Positions 12,079 to 23,496 of a DNA stretch of 64,000 bases are shown here, in pieces. The stretch's first letter is position 1. Each line of letters opens with the position of its first letter. A program made the translations under genes and the position numbers. Origin of the DNA: Exobasidium rhododendri (lineage: Eukaryota > Basidiomycota > Exobasidiomycetes > Exobasidiales > Exobasidiaceae); contig CP110632.1 of assembly GCA_026210745.1 (NCBI GenBank), positions 4,215,001-4,279,000 on the forward strand, written 5' to 3'. The notes under the pieces were generated by a model. The model was not told where the DNA came from and did no database searches. It saw only the letters and a program-made list of their open reading frames with translations.

Positions 12079-14532
12079 CTGCTCTACTTGACGTGGAATG
12101 TGCGGCATCAACGGCATAGCAGAGAAAGAAGAGGATGGCACATGCTGGTCTCTAGCATCGCCGTACGTCCGTTTCCAGTGAGCTCGAAGACTGTCAAAGT
12201 GACGACTTCTGCATTGTTCCGTTTGCGTTTGCGTTCGATGATGATGATGATGATGATGGCCTCCTTGCTGCTGCTGCTGCTGCTGCTCAAGAGACATGGG
12301 GAAAGACGACGGAGTGTTGCCTCCCTTTCTTCGCTTTGATGCCGACGAAGGGAGACTGTGAAATATGGTGTCTTCCAGCGCTATCGAGTGGATGTCTTCG
12401 GCAGTATTTTCCTCCAATGTCAGCAATTGATCTTCCTGTGGACGTTGTAAGAATTGCATCCTAGCCATGCTCGAATCAATGGAAGACCCTATCCTCTGAC
12501 TCGTGTCGATATCATCGTAATGCCGTTTGGAAGCTTTCGGAGTCTCGTGCGTCGTCAAGCTAGCCGTTTCGTCGTTCGAGATTGATGACGAAGAAGGTTC
12601 ATTGCGAAGAGTGTTTCGGAAAGGTGAAAACAGACCAGTCATCTCCACTTCCTCTGGCGAGCTCGGTTCTTCTACAACAAGTTCCTCACTATCGTCTGTC
12701 GAGACCAGGTTCTCCCCATGTGAATCCGATGCTCTACGATGGAGTTTTCGTCGAAGTGCGGCAGTCTCACTCGATGGTTCGATCACCAGCGTCGCAATCT
12801 TGCCATGAGCGGCCGCGTTGGGTAGCGTCGAGGGCACTGGCTTGGGCAGATCATGACGATCGCGAAACTTTTCGATCCACCCAATGGAAGCCTTGAACGA
12901 GTCGACGCCGAGTCCAAATTCTTTTGCAATTTCCAGAGCTCGATGTTTGATGGTAAGATCAAGTAGCAAACGACCCTTTTCGACTTCATGCCTTGCCCAC
13001 TCCGCTAAAGTAGCTTCGAGTTGCGGAAACTTGCCATTTCTGTGCTTGATGATCATTGCCCCTTCACTTTCTTCTTCAATAGCTAACCACTTATCCTTGT
13101 TCTTCAACGTCTTGCTCACCGTACTTCTTTCAATACCAAATTGTGCGGCCAGATCTTCTTGTCGAATCTTTGGATCATCTCGAGCAGCTTCACAGATCAT
13201 CTTTCGGTCTATATTGCGCAGCCTCGTCTTTCCCTTGTTGGCTTTCTTGGGCGACGAAGCAGACGTCCCGATGGACAAGAGTTCATCAGACGTGGAAGAG
13301 CATCGACTCGGATTCGCCGACATGGAAGTCACGCTGTTGGAAATGCTGTCGATTGAGGTGTCGACAGAAGAATCGCCGCCGTGTCGCATCGTCGAAATGG
13401 ACGTATGAGGAGACATGGCTCCAATGAAAGCAGTAGAAGAGACACTCCGGTCTGAGGGAGACGGTGATCGAAAGGATGACGACTGTGAAGGAACACGACT
13501 CTTGACAGCGAACCGATTCAACGAGTGCGAATCGACCGGAGCTAAAGGGGAGCCATTCAATCGCAGCAAGCCGTCGTGAGCACTGGTGTTCAAGTCTGTC
13601 CCTACTTGACCCATGCTGCGAGCTTGGCGATAGAAGTGGTGGACGACATTGTCATGCTCCGCCAAGTTGCGAGTGCTGTTGGAAGAAGGAGCGGAATAAT
13701 GCATTTGTAGTTGCTGCGATGCTTCCAGGCCTTCCATGTGCAAGTTCATGGACGCGGATGGTGATTGTGAGGGTGCCAACCTCTTCCCTTGAGACATTGC
13801 TAGGTTTTCGTTGCAAAAGGCGTTATTATGATCGTGAAATTTCGATGTGGACGTGTGTTGACTGAAAGCGACTCCAAGCACATTATTGCTCATTTGTCCC
13901 TCATTGCAAAGGTATTGTTTCGATGGTGGGAAGGGGTGGCTTGCAAAGAGATTCTCTCGATGAGTCAGGTTACCGTAATTGTCAATAAAGGTCGTTGTTG
14001 ATGTCGCTGCCTCTGTTTCATGAAGTCGATTGCCTTCCGGCAGGGTATAGTAAGGAGAATTCTGAAGGGAAGATGGACCACTGCTGTGCGAGTAGATGCC
14101 TTCGGGCATGGTATTGGTGCTGTTGCTCCCAAAGGATGCCCAGTCAGTAGAGCCACGGAGCACGGTGCTGTGATCAATGCTGGAGAGAGCGCTGTGGGTG
14201 CCCATTCTATCAGAATCGTTCGCTGCACTGGCATGGGACGAGCTGCCAAATGCGAGCGAGTCCAAATTTCCATACTGGTTCAGATTCGTATGAGATATGT
14301 TCGTCGAAGAAGTTACTTGGGCCTTTTCAGCATTACCCTCGGCATGGGCTTGCCCTTGTTGGGATGGGATCCGACTTTGAAAGCCGCCATCATCGTCAGC
14401 AGCATTTGGGAGCGATGGATCTGCGTAATTCCGGCTCCGCAGTCGGGAAGACGAGGAGGAGGTAGAGTCCGTGCCGGACAGTAGGTGCGAGTCTGCCTGC
14501 AAAGCTGCCTGCTGATTACGGGTCAAAGGCAT
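11542..14532 (-). CDS. CENP-B-type HTH DNA-binding protein with polyQ tract
   Basis: A single exon of 996 residues. Roughly residues 436-562 form a CENP-B-like DNA-binding region: a psq/Tc5-type helix-turn-helix (IDRKMICEAARDD, then QEDLAAQFGIERSTVSKTL) followed by the second HTH (FPQLEATLAEW ... ALEIAKEFG ... ASIGWIEKFRDRH). This architecture derives from pogo/Tc5 transposases and is kept in centromere-binding and transcription factors such as fission yeast Abp1 and yeast Pdc2. No DDE transposase core follows; the rest is Ser/Asn/Gln-rich, with seven His in a row near 12240, a run of 16 Gln (broken by Pro, then QQQ) near 12022-12081, and an acidic TGLFSPF-containing segment. A domesticated DNA-binding factor is the most likely role. 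Start at 14532 is the first ATG of a long open frame. Confidence 0.75.
12022..12081 (-). repeat. CAG/CAA repeat coding for polyglutamine
   Basis: The tract reads as CTG/TTG codons on the + strand and codes 16 Gln, Pro and 3 Gln on the minus strand within the CENP-B-type protein. Mixed CAG and CAA codons should make it less prone to slippage than a pure CAG repeat. Its antisense gives a spurious Leu-rich open frame on the + strand. Confidence 0.9.
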
Positions 14533-16933
14533 CTTTATGCGTCTCTCTGCTGTGAATAAGATTATATGACAAAGGTGCGTTGGAAGATTGTGAATGTCAG
14601 TACTAGATCATCTTCACTTGACGACAACCAGGAGGACAGAAACAAGGTACGGTGACACAGACAGACGAGGTAAAAAAGGGGTCGGAGTGAGACTTATAAG
14701 GGCCAAGGAATTCGAGTGAAGAAAAGGAGGTAAGCAGTCTGAAGGGAGGGAGAAGAGTAGGGCGACCGGACGCCATTTCTGCTCGGCTGCCGCCCATGCT
14801 CGATTCATTCTCTTGGCCTTTTTCTTCCACCGAAACGCCCGCTTCAGAGCCGAGCTGAACCTTCCGACTACGGGATACAGAAGCTGAGCTCGAAGAAGGT
14901 ATCCTGCTCCAAATGTGATGTATGCTGCATGAACCGTTTGCCTTCATGCATTCGTCTCCTTCTTAGTCTCCCGCCTCTCTTCTCCTATTCTCTTCCTTCG
15001 TCGCCGATTCAATTAGACAATGTCCAACACGGCACCGTAGCTCCGAACCTTTTCCATCCAAGGAAAGGCCGAACAGCAAGTACCTTCATCCCTTCTCCCT
15101 TCTGCTCCGCGACTGCTGTCCCAGATCTCTCGCTGGATGAGCGCCACCTGCATCCTGCGCCTCCTCACTCTACTAATTCACCTCATTCTTTGACAGCCTC
15201 GACTGAATCACGTTTTTCACTCACCGAAGTTCAAAGAACTGATTCTTGGCCTTTCATCAGCAATGCACTCAGCAGTATAAAGCTAACCAGAGTTCGCAAA
15301 GAAGTGTGTGTGTGTGTGTGCTGATCTGTTCCGCGGCTTGCGGCTTGGTATGGTGTGAATGCAGAAGCAAGTTTCGCAGGATATAAAGAGAATGGTAGTA
15401 GCGTTGTCGTAGCAGAGAGGTCTTTGGTCGTATCGCTTAGATGTTCATAAAGAGGTGATCGAAATGAGAAGATGACAGGACGGGGCAGAGTAATGAGGTA
15501 GCCGCCTACACTGAAGGGTCGGGGGTATATCGAAATGTCGTTAAGTGGGTGCCCCTTTTGTTGGCGGATTTGCAGAAATCGGTGACGATAACACCTCGTC
15601 AAGAGCCCACCCAGTAAGAGTCGAAAAATGAGTCTTGTGTTTGAAGGCCTTGTGCTATGGCTTGAGTCTGGTCCACCCGACTTGGACTTGAATCCCTAAG
15701 ATCAGCAGTGTCCTTAGGAGATGCCTTCTGGTGATCGCACTGACCAGGGACTGGCAAGGGCAAACGAGTCCAGTCTCGGAAAAGGTAAATTCAAGGGTCA
15801 AGTGGCTTGTCAAAACTTTTCTGTACAAGGAAATAGACTAGTTGTCCCCTTGTTACTCCGGATGTCGATCATTCTGACGAAGCACGTAAGACTCCAAGAC
15901 AACAAACAACACATGGTCTTCTTTTTGACCTGTCCAAGGTTTTTCATTTACAGTACTATTCTTTCTTCGCTATAACGCCTCCAAGCGACGACAATTGCAA
16001 TTTGGTGGATTTTTTCATTTCTGCGTCAGGTCCAAACCCCGAGCTAACTAAGAACAAGGCTCAGCTCAGATTGTGTACCCTAGCTCGGTAATGAGGCAAC
16101 ACAAAAAAAGGGCGAAGTTTTCGTCCGGTACTACTACTGTTACTATCCCATTCGCATACGTGCGTATGAAGTAGTGTAAGAACTGTACAGGGATTTCCTT
16201 AATGATGTACAGCTTTTTAGTGTGTATGAATCAAAAAAGAGCAACAGTCAGACCAGAGTCGTCCCGACGCGCAGATCGTTTACTCTTTTCCGTGGAGCGT
16301 TTCTAGTTTCATTTTGACATCACTATACGTGGGTGCATGAGCAGGGAGGGAGGGAGGGCCGCAGAACCGGGACGTGCGGGTACAAGAGTGCGGAGAACGC
16401 CAAGCAAATGCCTCTATTTTCTTCCTCTCACAACTGGCAGGGCGGCGGTGCCTGTCTGAGAATATGCTGACCGTTACAGACTGCTCCAAAATTTTAGGAG
16501 AAGTAAGTTCTACACGGCGACGATCATACCTGCACCACCTTTGGTAGTCACTGCCCCTCGGGAGTGTGAAAGGAAAAAGAAAAGTGGTCACTCGCACGGA
16601 CGTCGAGGTGCAGCAACGCGTCTCGGCAAGTGTTGCTCTCTAACCCCGCCATGATTCGACGCGTCTTTTGCGAAGAAAGAGAAAAAGGAGGGAAAATTCA
16701 AGAATTGAGTTCCCAATCCTTCGCAGTAAGCCCCTCTGGTGTGGCTCGTACTGTTCGCCGCTCGGTGTGCGAGATTATGCTGTGCTGAATTATTATGAGT
16801 GGGACGATATTGTAGGGTAAGAATACAGGTGTAGAGAACGGAGAACGTCAGCGCGCGATGGTCAAATTAAAGAGGCGAGGGGTCTAGGGTCTTTCGCGGG
16901 CAAGAGGTGTCGAAATTTGGCCAGCGTTCATTT
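14533..16933. other. 2.4-kb region without a recognisable gene
   Basis: This is the longest gene-free stretch of the window. It lies upstream of the CENP-B-type gene and downstream of the 1031-residue gene, both on the minus strand. It holds a 17-nt (GT)n run at 15304-15320 and a near-palindrome CATACG-TG-CGTATG around 16153-16166. Frames of up to 131 codons (for example 14929..15324 plus) are opposed by antisense frames and show no domain. A long 5' UTR, a non-coding RNA or a rapidly evolving small gene cannot be excluded by eye. Confidence 0.45.
15304..15320. repeat. (GT)n microsatellite
   Basis: Seventeen bases of alternating G and T, uninterrupted, in a gene-free region. Confidence 0.85.
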
Positions 16934-19900
16934 TCATGATGATGTTTGATGTAGCTGTGAGTCATTCCGTAGCTTTGAGAGCCGCTCATGCAGTTCATCT
17001 TTTTCCAAAGCAGGCAAGTGAACATCCTCTAGAAGTTCACCTTCGATCGAATTGATGATGTTACCTAATGCCCGATTGTATAGTGCATGGGAGGGTCTTG
17101 AAGCAGAGCCTGCTAGTCGCGGAGCCATGCAGGGAGACGGAAGAGAATTCTTTGAGGGAGACATCCTTTCTCGATCCAAAGCAGGTCGATGAGGATCGGT
17201 GATCCAGTAGACATGATCTTCGTCTGCTGCTTCTTCTGGTGCAGACTTCTTTGCCTCGAAAGGTGGCGGTTCACCGAACCAACGATTCAGCTTCTGCTGC
17301 CGTCGAACTCTCACTTTGTGCTCCTGAAGCTCCTGGGCTGCATCGATTGCACAATCGTCACTGAGGGATATATGACTGGTGCGATGATGAAGATGGTGAT
17401 CCATGGAAGAGCCAAGATCGTCGTTCGAGGATGAGGTACTGTCGCTTCTAAAGTTAGCACTCCGGATGGGGTGCGTATCCGTCACTGTAGTAGGCAAATT
17501 TGCACGAGACGCAGCAGATCGTTCTCCTCCTTGCGCATCTTCTACCACTGCAGAGATGAATTCGTCCAATAGGGGTGGGTTCTTCTTTATCAGATATTCC
17601 AGAGAGTCAATTGAGAAACGGTATTGATTGCTTCCTCTTTGGGTCGACATGGTGTTCCAGGAAGCTCTGTCGCTTGTCCAGGCTGGTTCTTCAGTGCTGC
17701 GAAGGGAAGGAGTCGAAGTCGCTAAGCGCGTGACAGTGGTGGGAGAAGCAGAACGGAAGACTCTTGTCCGTTGCTTGCCTGGTGACTCCGCCTCCTGGCC
17801 TTCCGAGAGGCAAGCAGTCATGGAGGTGGAACCACGACGTTGTCTTCTATTCTTACCGTCGTTACTCTCGATGACCAGATCTTGCGGTGGCATCTCACCA
17901 AATACACTTGTCAATTTGTGATTCCGCTTCACGTTGGCCATCCTCTCCACTTCACTCAACGGCGAGATCAGCTCTGTGTCGGTTTTGCGAAGCGGTAGTG
18001 AATACTGAGCGCTTCTTTCATTCGAGAGATCCGAAGCATTCTTCTTGCCCAACTTTGCATGCGAAGCTGCCCTGGCTTTGAGGACAGTATTACCTGTCGT
18101 AACTTCGGGAGATGATCTGGTCTTCCCACTGGAATGGATCGGACTTCCGGTCGTGTAATCCGTGATGGTAGACGAAGGTACATCGTCGAGGACGTACCCT
18201 ACTTCTTCTGCTCGCTCTGAGAAAGGGTACGCTTCAGGAAGTGGTCGAATCAGGTGAGGCGGCACAACTGCCCCCAGCAATTCACTAATCTTCCTTACCC
18301 TTCTCCGCCGCTCCATTCGATTAATATCTGTCTCGGTGTCATCGTCCCAGCCTTCCTCTCTATCTTTATGATGGTAGTCGAAGACCCTCCTGAAGGTGAC
18401 ACTTTCTTTCGACTCCTGTGCCGACAAAGGATCCGAGTCCCTGAGCATCTCAATAGTACTTGAAGACGAATTTAATTCGGTCAAAGATCCCTCCCTATGC
18501 CACCTTCTTGAGAATGTGTCATGCGGCGCGCTCAATGGAAGGCCTAGCAAGGCCGCTGCTTTGGGATGAATGTCGAGCGGAGGTGATGACAGCGGTTTCC
18601 ATGGAGGCGTACCACGGATTGGTAACGCATCACGCCTCAGATTGCTACTACTGCGAGATCGTAAAAGCAACGGCTTCCACCGTGCTGAGGTTGCTCTACC
18701 GACGTATCTCCCACGATATTGTTCTTCCAAGACAGAGCTGTCGTGCACCTCGTTTCTTCCTGTCCAGTGTTGAAGATGAAGCGGATCGCTCTTTCGCCGA
18801 AACAGGTTCACTCGTTCGACTGCAGCGACTTTCAGAGGACTACTGTTCGTCTCTCTATCCATCCTGTCGACGAAGGGCTCTTCGCTTCCTCTCCACCATT
18901 CGTTCCCTAACATACTTGCCAGCTTCTTAGATCTCTTCATTTGATCCACTTTGTCCACGTTTGAAAGCACGTTGCTCGTCTTTGGCTTTCGAGGGGGTGT
19001 GTCTTTTGACTTGTGCGAGAAGGTTATGCTTCTTGACCGAGTTCGTCCTGCTCGTTGGTCATCGATCGGAAGTACAGGCAGACCTTCTGAAGCACGACGA
19101 GGTACATGTTCAGGACTGCTTGGTAGCGGCACATCTCTGATTCTCTCACTTCCTCCACCTAACTTGGAACTGGCAGTGGACATGAGTGATTTGGCTCTTT
19201 GAAGGGCATCCATCGAGCCTCGTCTGATGTCCTGAATATGATTCTCATTGGGAGTGGGCGCCTTCTCCTTCTGTGATGAAAGCGCCTCGAGTGCTCGATG
19301 GTAGGCTGAAGCATCCCTCTCCTTTGCTAATGTGAGAGCGCTCTGAGGGGAGGATGGCGAGGCGACTGCATTGGGCGAAGATTGCATTGTTGCAAATGGT
19401 GAAGTGGTAGGAAAGGGTGATGTCGCAGAGAACTCATTTGACCGATTGCTGTGCACTCGCTTAAGAAAAGAAGGACTGTGTTGATCTTCAGCACCAAAGA
19501 GCGAGGCATGATCAAGATCCGATTTGGGCAGCAACGCCGACTTTGCCAGGGACGCTTGCGGCTGATAGCGAAGTGCGCCGCAGGAGCTTCTCCTTTCCTG
19601 TAACGATTGCCAATCTTTCTCTGCCTCTTCTCGCCAGTCTTGCAGATGCCCTTGTCGCTCCTGTTTGCTGCCTTGGCAAGCGATCGGATCAATGAAAGCC
19701 TCGACCTGCTCTCGAACTTCGATACGCTCTCGTCCCATTATTTGAAAAGAGTGCAAAGGCTCCACTCCTTTCCTGGGGGTAATGCGATCACTCAATATCT
19801 CGTCTGCCTCAGTAAATGTGTCGTATGGCGAAGGCGAGGATTGCGATACAGGTAACGATCGAATTGTCGAGGTTGCCGGAGTAGATGACGAAGAAAGTCT

Positions 19901-20029
19901 CGTCACATTCGACGACGATACCGACTTGTTCTCCCTTCGAAAATCATTCGGGGTGAAAGGTCGTTCCGACGTCTTTTGAGTTGGGGGAATTTTGGATGAA
20001 GACGGCTCTAGCGAATGCATTGTGGCCAT
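16934..20029 (-). CDS. 1031-residue serine-rich protein with four KLxxx[FL]G motifs
   Basis: A single long exon of a protein I do not recognise. It is Ser/Arg/Pro-rich and mostly disordered, but contains four spaced copies of one short motif: MKRSKKLASMLGNEW (about 364-378), RRRVRKISELLGAVVPP (about 575-591), KRNHKLTSVFGEMPP (about 701-715) and VRRQQKLNRWFGEPPP (about 908-923). The shared core is basic-x2-[KR][LI]-x3-[LFW]-[FL]-G, usually followed within two to five residues by Pro. Two more ordered patches are a DWREEAEKDWQSL helix near 130-145 and a C-terminal segment YNRALGNIINSIEGELLED with a charged helix. No signal peptide or TM segment is visible. Start at 20029 is the first Met of the frame; a second Met three codons later is equally possible. 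The repeated motif suggests a multivalent scaffold, but this is inference. Confidence 0.7.
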   Translation of the reverse strand: MATMHSLEPSSSKIPPTQKTSERPFTPNDFRRENKSVSSSNVTRLSSSSTPATSTIRSLPVSQSSPSPYDTFTEADEILSDRITPRKGVEPLHSFQIMGRERIEVREQVEAFIDPIACQGSKQERQGHLQDWREEAEKDWQSLQERRSSCGALRYQPQASLAKSALLPKSDLDHASLFGAEDQHSPSFLKRVHSNRSNEFSATSPFPTTSPFATMQSSPNAVASPSSPQSALTLAKERDASAYHRALEALSSQKEKAPTPNENHIQDIRRGSMDALQRAKSLMSTASSKLGGGSERIRDVPLPSSPEHVPRRASEGLPVLPIDDQRAGRTRSRSITFSHKSKDTPPRKPKTSNVLSNVDKVDQMKRSKKLASMLGNEWWRGSEEPFVDRMDRETNSSPLKVAAVERVNLFRRKSDPLHLQHWTGRNEVHDSSVLEEQYRGRYVGRATSARWKPLLLRSRSSSNLRRDALPIRGTPPWKPLSSPPLDIHPKAAALLGLPLSAPHDTFSRRWHREGSLTELNSSSSTIEMLRDSDPLSAQESKESVTFRRVFDYHHKDREEGWDDDTETDINRMERRRRVRKISELLGAVVPPHLIRPLPEAYPFSERAEEVGYVLDDVPSSTITDYTTGSPIHSSGKTRSSPEVTTGNTVLKARAASHAKLGKKNASDLSNERSAQYSLPLRKTDTELISPLSEVERMANVKRNHKLTSVFGEMPPQDLVIESNDGKNRRQRRGSTSMTACLSEGQEAESPGKQRTRVFRSASPTTVTRLATSTPSLRSTEEPAWTSDRASWNTMSTQRGSNQYRFSIDSLEYLIKKNPPLLDEFISAVVEDAQGGERSAASRANLPTTVTDTHPIRSANFRSDSTSSSNDDLGSSMDHHLHHRTSHISLSDDCAIDAAQELQEHKVRVRRQQKLNRWFGEPPPFEAKKSAPEEAADEDHVYWITDPHRPALDRERMSPSKNSLPSPCMAPRLAGSASRPSHALYNRALGNIINSIEGELLEDVHLPALEKDELHERLSKLRNDSQLHQTSS

Positions 20030-21072
20030 CTTCCTTCCCTATTGAGAATAAATTTATGCTTCTTGAGCGGGGAAAGAAAAAAGCCTAGAGAAGAGAGGGG
20101 AGACAAGAAAAGAAATAGGGCCAAAAGGGGAAAGATCAAGCAGTCTGCCTACCGCTTTGCCATACCCTGCTTCTATCCTCCTCCCGCCCAAAAGCACAAG
20201 GGTGTAGGTAGTATACAATTCCTCTATTCCTCCAGGAAAAAGGGAATGTCCGCGCTCCCTTGTCGGAAATTAGGTGTAGCCAGCAAGTGATGGGGTTTCC
20301 CGGCGTCAGGAGCTTCTTCGAATGAAAGGTGTATGCGAGGCGATGACGATAAGCTACGAGGGAGTGGTAGGGTGTCTGAGAAGTTAAAGTAAAGCACTGG
20401 GGGTCGCTCGTGTGTCTGTCGTGCTGCGATTGTCGTGAATACTACAGGAGCTCCTATTTCGTAAGAAGGGAGGAAGGAAGGACAGAAGGAGGGGGTAAGA
20501 GGTCTGTGTGAGAAAACTTAATATCAGAAGGATCCAGGGTGTCTCAGGATGACGAAATTTTGTGAGATTCTCGATACTGCCTTTTCCTCTTTCTCTCTCT
20601 CTGATTCCTAGTGTTCCTCAATCGTCCAGAGGCCCCTCCCTCGGTTCTGAGCCTTTCCGCTTTGTGCCTCTCGTTAGCGCACTGCATTGAGTCATTTAGC
20701 ACCTCGCTCGGATCGCACGAAGGCGTCAAGCAGTAGGTAGGGTACACGACAAATTCCCCACCCCCCTTGCTTGACGTCTGAAGGGGCTACAGGGCAGCAC
20801 CTCCAATCGTCCTTTTAGGGTATTTTATTGCCGCACATTAGTCTGGTGCAGCTGGGCGGCCCATGCACTAGCCAGCATAGTAGCCCTGAGCACCAGAGGG
20901 GAGGGAGGGACACGACGAGCCTGGATCGATTTGAAATAATCCTTACGCCAGTGTGTAAAAATAAGCTTTTCATTCGCATTTGGAATAATACACAAGGGGA
21001 AGAGTAGTGAGGTGATAGTACAGAAATTTTACGTGAAAATTAGACCACTCCATTACATGGAGAAAGGTCGCA
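20030..21072. promoter_or_regulatory. 1.0-kb intergenic region, no gene supported
   Basis: Upstream of the 1031-residue gene and downstream of GEM1 (both minus strand). It contains purine-rich and pyrimidine-rich blocks and no convincing frame. Probable promoter and 5' UTR of the former and 3' UTR of the latter. Confidence 0.4.
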
Positions 21073-23496
21073 TCACCCTTTTTGGTGACTGCTTAACCAC
21101 GCTAGCCAGTCACTGCTGAGTCCTTTGCTGTCGACACCTCCTGCCTTATTGGCCTTGCCGCCGTATCCGCCCGCCCATCGTGCAGCAGCATGTACCCTTA
21201 ATCCAATGTTGCTTCCCCTCCAATCTACGGTGGTAGAGCGGATCCCGACTAAAGCAACGACGATCCCACCTCCCAGCACAATCGCGCCAATGTAGAAGAG
21301 CCATGATTGGCGGAGGATCCTCGTCATGACGCCATCTTTGCTTGCTCCTCCTGGAATCGCCCCCCTAGGATCTTGAGCAATAGTGCAGACGACAGCAAAG
21401 ACGTCAGCTAGCTGATCCATCTTCACACTGACATGGATTGGTCCGCTGTTGCTGCTTTCGACACTTGTAAAGGTGCCGCCAGGAATGGACAGACCAAGTT
21501 TGCTGCAGTAAATTTCAGGCTGTACTTCGTGCCTCTGTTGAACAAGATCCAGATCAGATTTCGTCGCCAGGAACAGGGAGGGTCGATTGACCAGTAAAGG
21601 GTACTGCTGTCGTAAGTTGGAGATGTAAGAAAACGAATTGGTGTCACTCGAATCGTAGAGAAAGATTATCACGTCGGCCATATGAAGTTTGGAAGAATTT
21701 CGCAAGATTTCAGCCTCGTATCTTGACCCGAACTCTTGAAGTACAAGATACTTCTCCCCTCCTGATTGCTCCACTGCACTGACAACGCTCAGAACTTTCC
21801 CAGTAGGGGTGTACTTTTCGTCCCACTGTTTACCGACAGTATGTCGTAACAAAGCGGTCTTGCCGCTCCCCGCCGCGCCAAAGACGTATGCCAGATACAC
21901 GTTTCTCTGGCTCTTATTCTTCTTCTTGTCTTTGCTTTTCCCTCCCTTTGTCAATTTTAAAGCACTGGTGGTCAGTAGCGGTTGCAGCGGTACCTTGGTA
22001 GGTGATGAATGCTTGCGATTGCTTCCCGGCGGTGACGTTGTAAATCCTGTATTGTGGAGAGATGGTGTTCCTGGGACATTCCCGTTGGAGCCACTGCTGC
22101 CATCCCCTCCTACAAAGCTGGGATAACCAAGATAAGCAAGATAGGCCAATGTTGTAGGATAATCCAACAGAGTCGTCATACTCCACTGAGCTAGCCATCC
22201 TTGTAGTGTGACCGCACCATGCTCATCAGTGATGGTGGTATGGGGGAAGTCTGTTCCGGTCCAAGGGTGCCTTCCATCAGGTGCAGTCAGGAAAAGGTTC
22301 TCCAGTTCTTTGTTGCTCAGAGCACCATCATGATCTTTGTCGTGTGCTTCAAACACGTCCGTCAAGAATTGATATCCATGAGGACTCAACTCTACGCTGC
22401 AATCGACCGGAACATGAAAGGAAGGCTTCACAAAGCTATCCTCCAGCGTCAAATCCGATCCATATCCGAATGTGCGCAACACTGTCCACGTAGTCTCGAG
22501 TCTGCCACGCTGAATGAAGAGAGTGTGCAAGTAGAGAAATCCAGAGAGAGTCAGGTAGCCATCACGAAGATGCGGATGAGGTCTTTTTGATGGAGTGGAC
22601 TTCGATACTCCATTTGCGCTCCCCATACCGGCGCTTGAGGTGCTCCCTGACGCACTGAGGTGATCAAATGGAAATCTGGTTCCAGCTATGGGAGCTTGCA
22701 AAACCAGGTCCTTTATTCCTTCTAATTCTTGTGCTTGAAGAGGAGCATCAAAACACTTTCGCTGAAAGTCATTCAGTTCAGCATCACTGAGTACGCCATC
22801 CTTGTCACTGTCGCAAAGTCGAAATATGCGTCGTAGTGCGTCTACGCAGGCAATTTTCAGAGCGTGTTCCTTACTGTCGTATAGTGGTGCTGTTGGGTAT
22901 AGGACTGCCTTCTGTGCAAAGTAGAATACTTCACTGACGTTGAGCGGGATCTTCGCACTGCATTCGACACACGTCTCCACCTCCTTGAACTCGGCCATGA
23001 CCGGTGCCAGTTCCTCCTCCAGTGCTGCGTTGGTCACATCGCCGGAACGCAGGTCAATCTTGTTACCGACAAGTACGACAGGCCTATTCACTCCCAGCGA
23101 TCGAATGTAGGGAAGCCAGTACGTCGGTATCCTATCGAATGAAGAAGGGGCTGCTATCGAGTAGACCAGACAAATGACCGACGCTCTACGCAACTCAGAC
23201 TCGAGATGCGGGCGTCTCTCAGGTGCAGCTGGAAGGGGCAGTAAGTGTATTTTAGAGCTTCAACACTTTCTATGCGGGCCATCGTTATGTCTACAGGTAC
23301 CACGCCTTCACTTACGACTGGTATCGACAATCTTGGTAATGACGCCCTCAGGAGCTACCTCGGGAGGCAGGGTGATCTCCGGCACGATGGCTTGCACACG
23401 ATCAATAAAGGTTTCCTTGATGAGCGATGTGATAAGAGTCGACTTGCCGGTGTCGTCGTCGCCTGCCAGCACGATGCGCACATCCCGGTGTTTCAT
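21073..23496 (-). CDS. GEM1: mitochondrial Rho GTPase (Miro/Gem1)
   Basis: Gem1 is a tail-anchored outer-membrane GTPase controlling mitochondrial morphology, inheritance and ER-mitochondria contacts. Two exons, 23496..23316 and 23228..21073, give 778 residues. GTPase 1 has a P-loop GDDDTGKS near residues 12-19 and NKID at about 116-119. The two EF-hands are DSDKDGVLSDAE (about 200-211) and DKDHDGALSNKE (about 357-368). GTPase 2 has GAAGSGKT (about 511-518) and TKSD. The C-terminal anchor SWLFYIGAIVLGG... spans about 702-723. Two things are odd: at 778 residues it is longer than the usual 620-670, through Ser/Gly-rich linkers near 245-280 and 434-502, and about 55 residues follow the membrane anchor, whereas the family normally ends soon after it. 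The first intron (87 nt) sits in the typical VDTS/PAPERRP region. Confidence 0.95.

Noticed and set aside
12022-12339. Leu-rich + strand open frame
   Set aside because: It is the antisense of the polyQ and polyHis coding tracts of the CENP-B-type gene.
11542-14532. CENP-B-type gene as an intact transposon
   Set aside because: No DDE core and no terminal inverted repeats or target-site duplications were seen around it.
14929-15324. 131-codon + strand frame in the gene-free island
   Set aside because: Low-complexity, no recognisable feature, and matched by antisense frames; not enough to call a gene.
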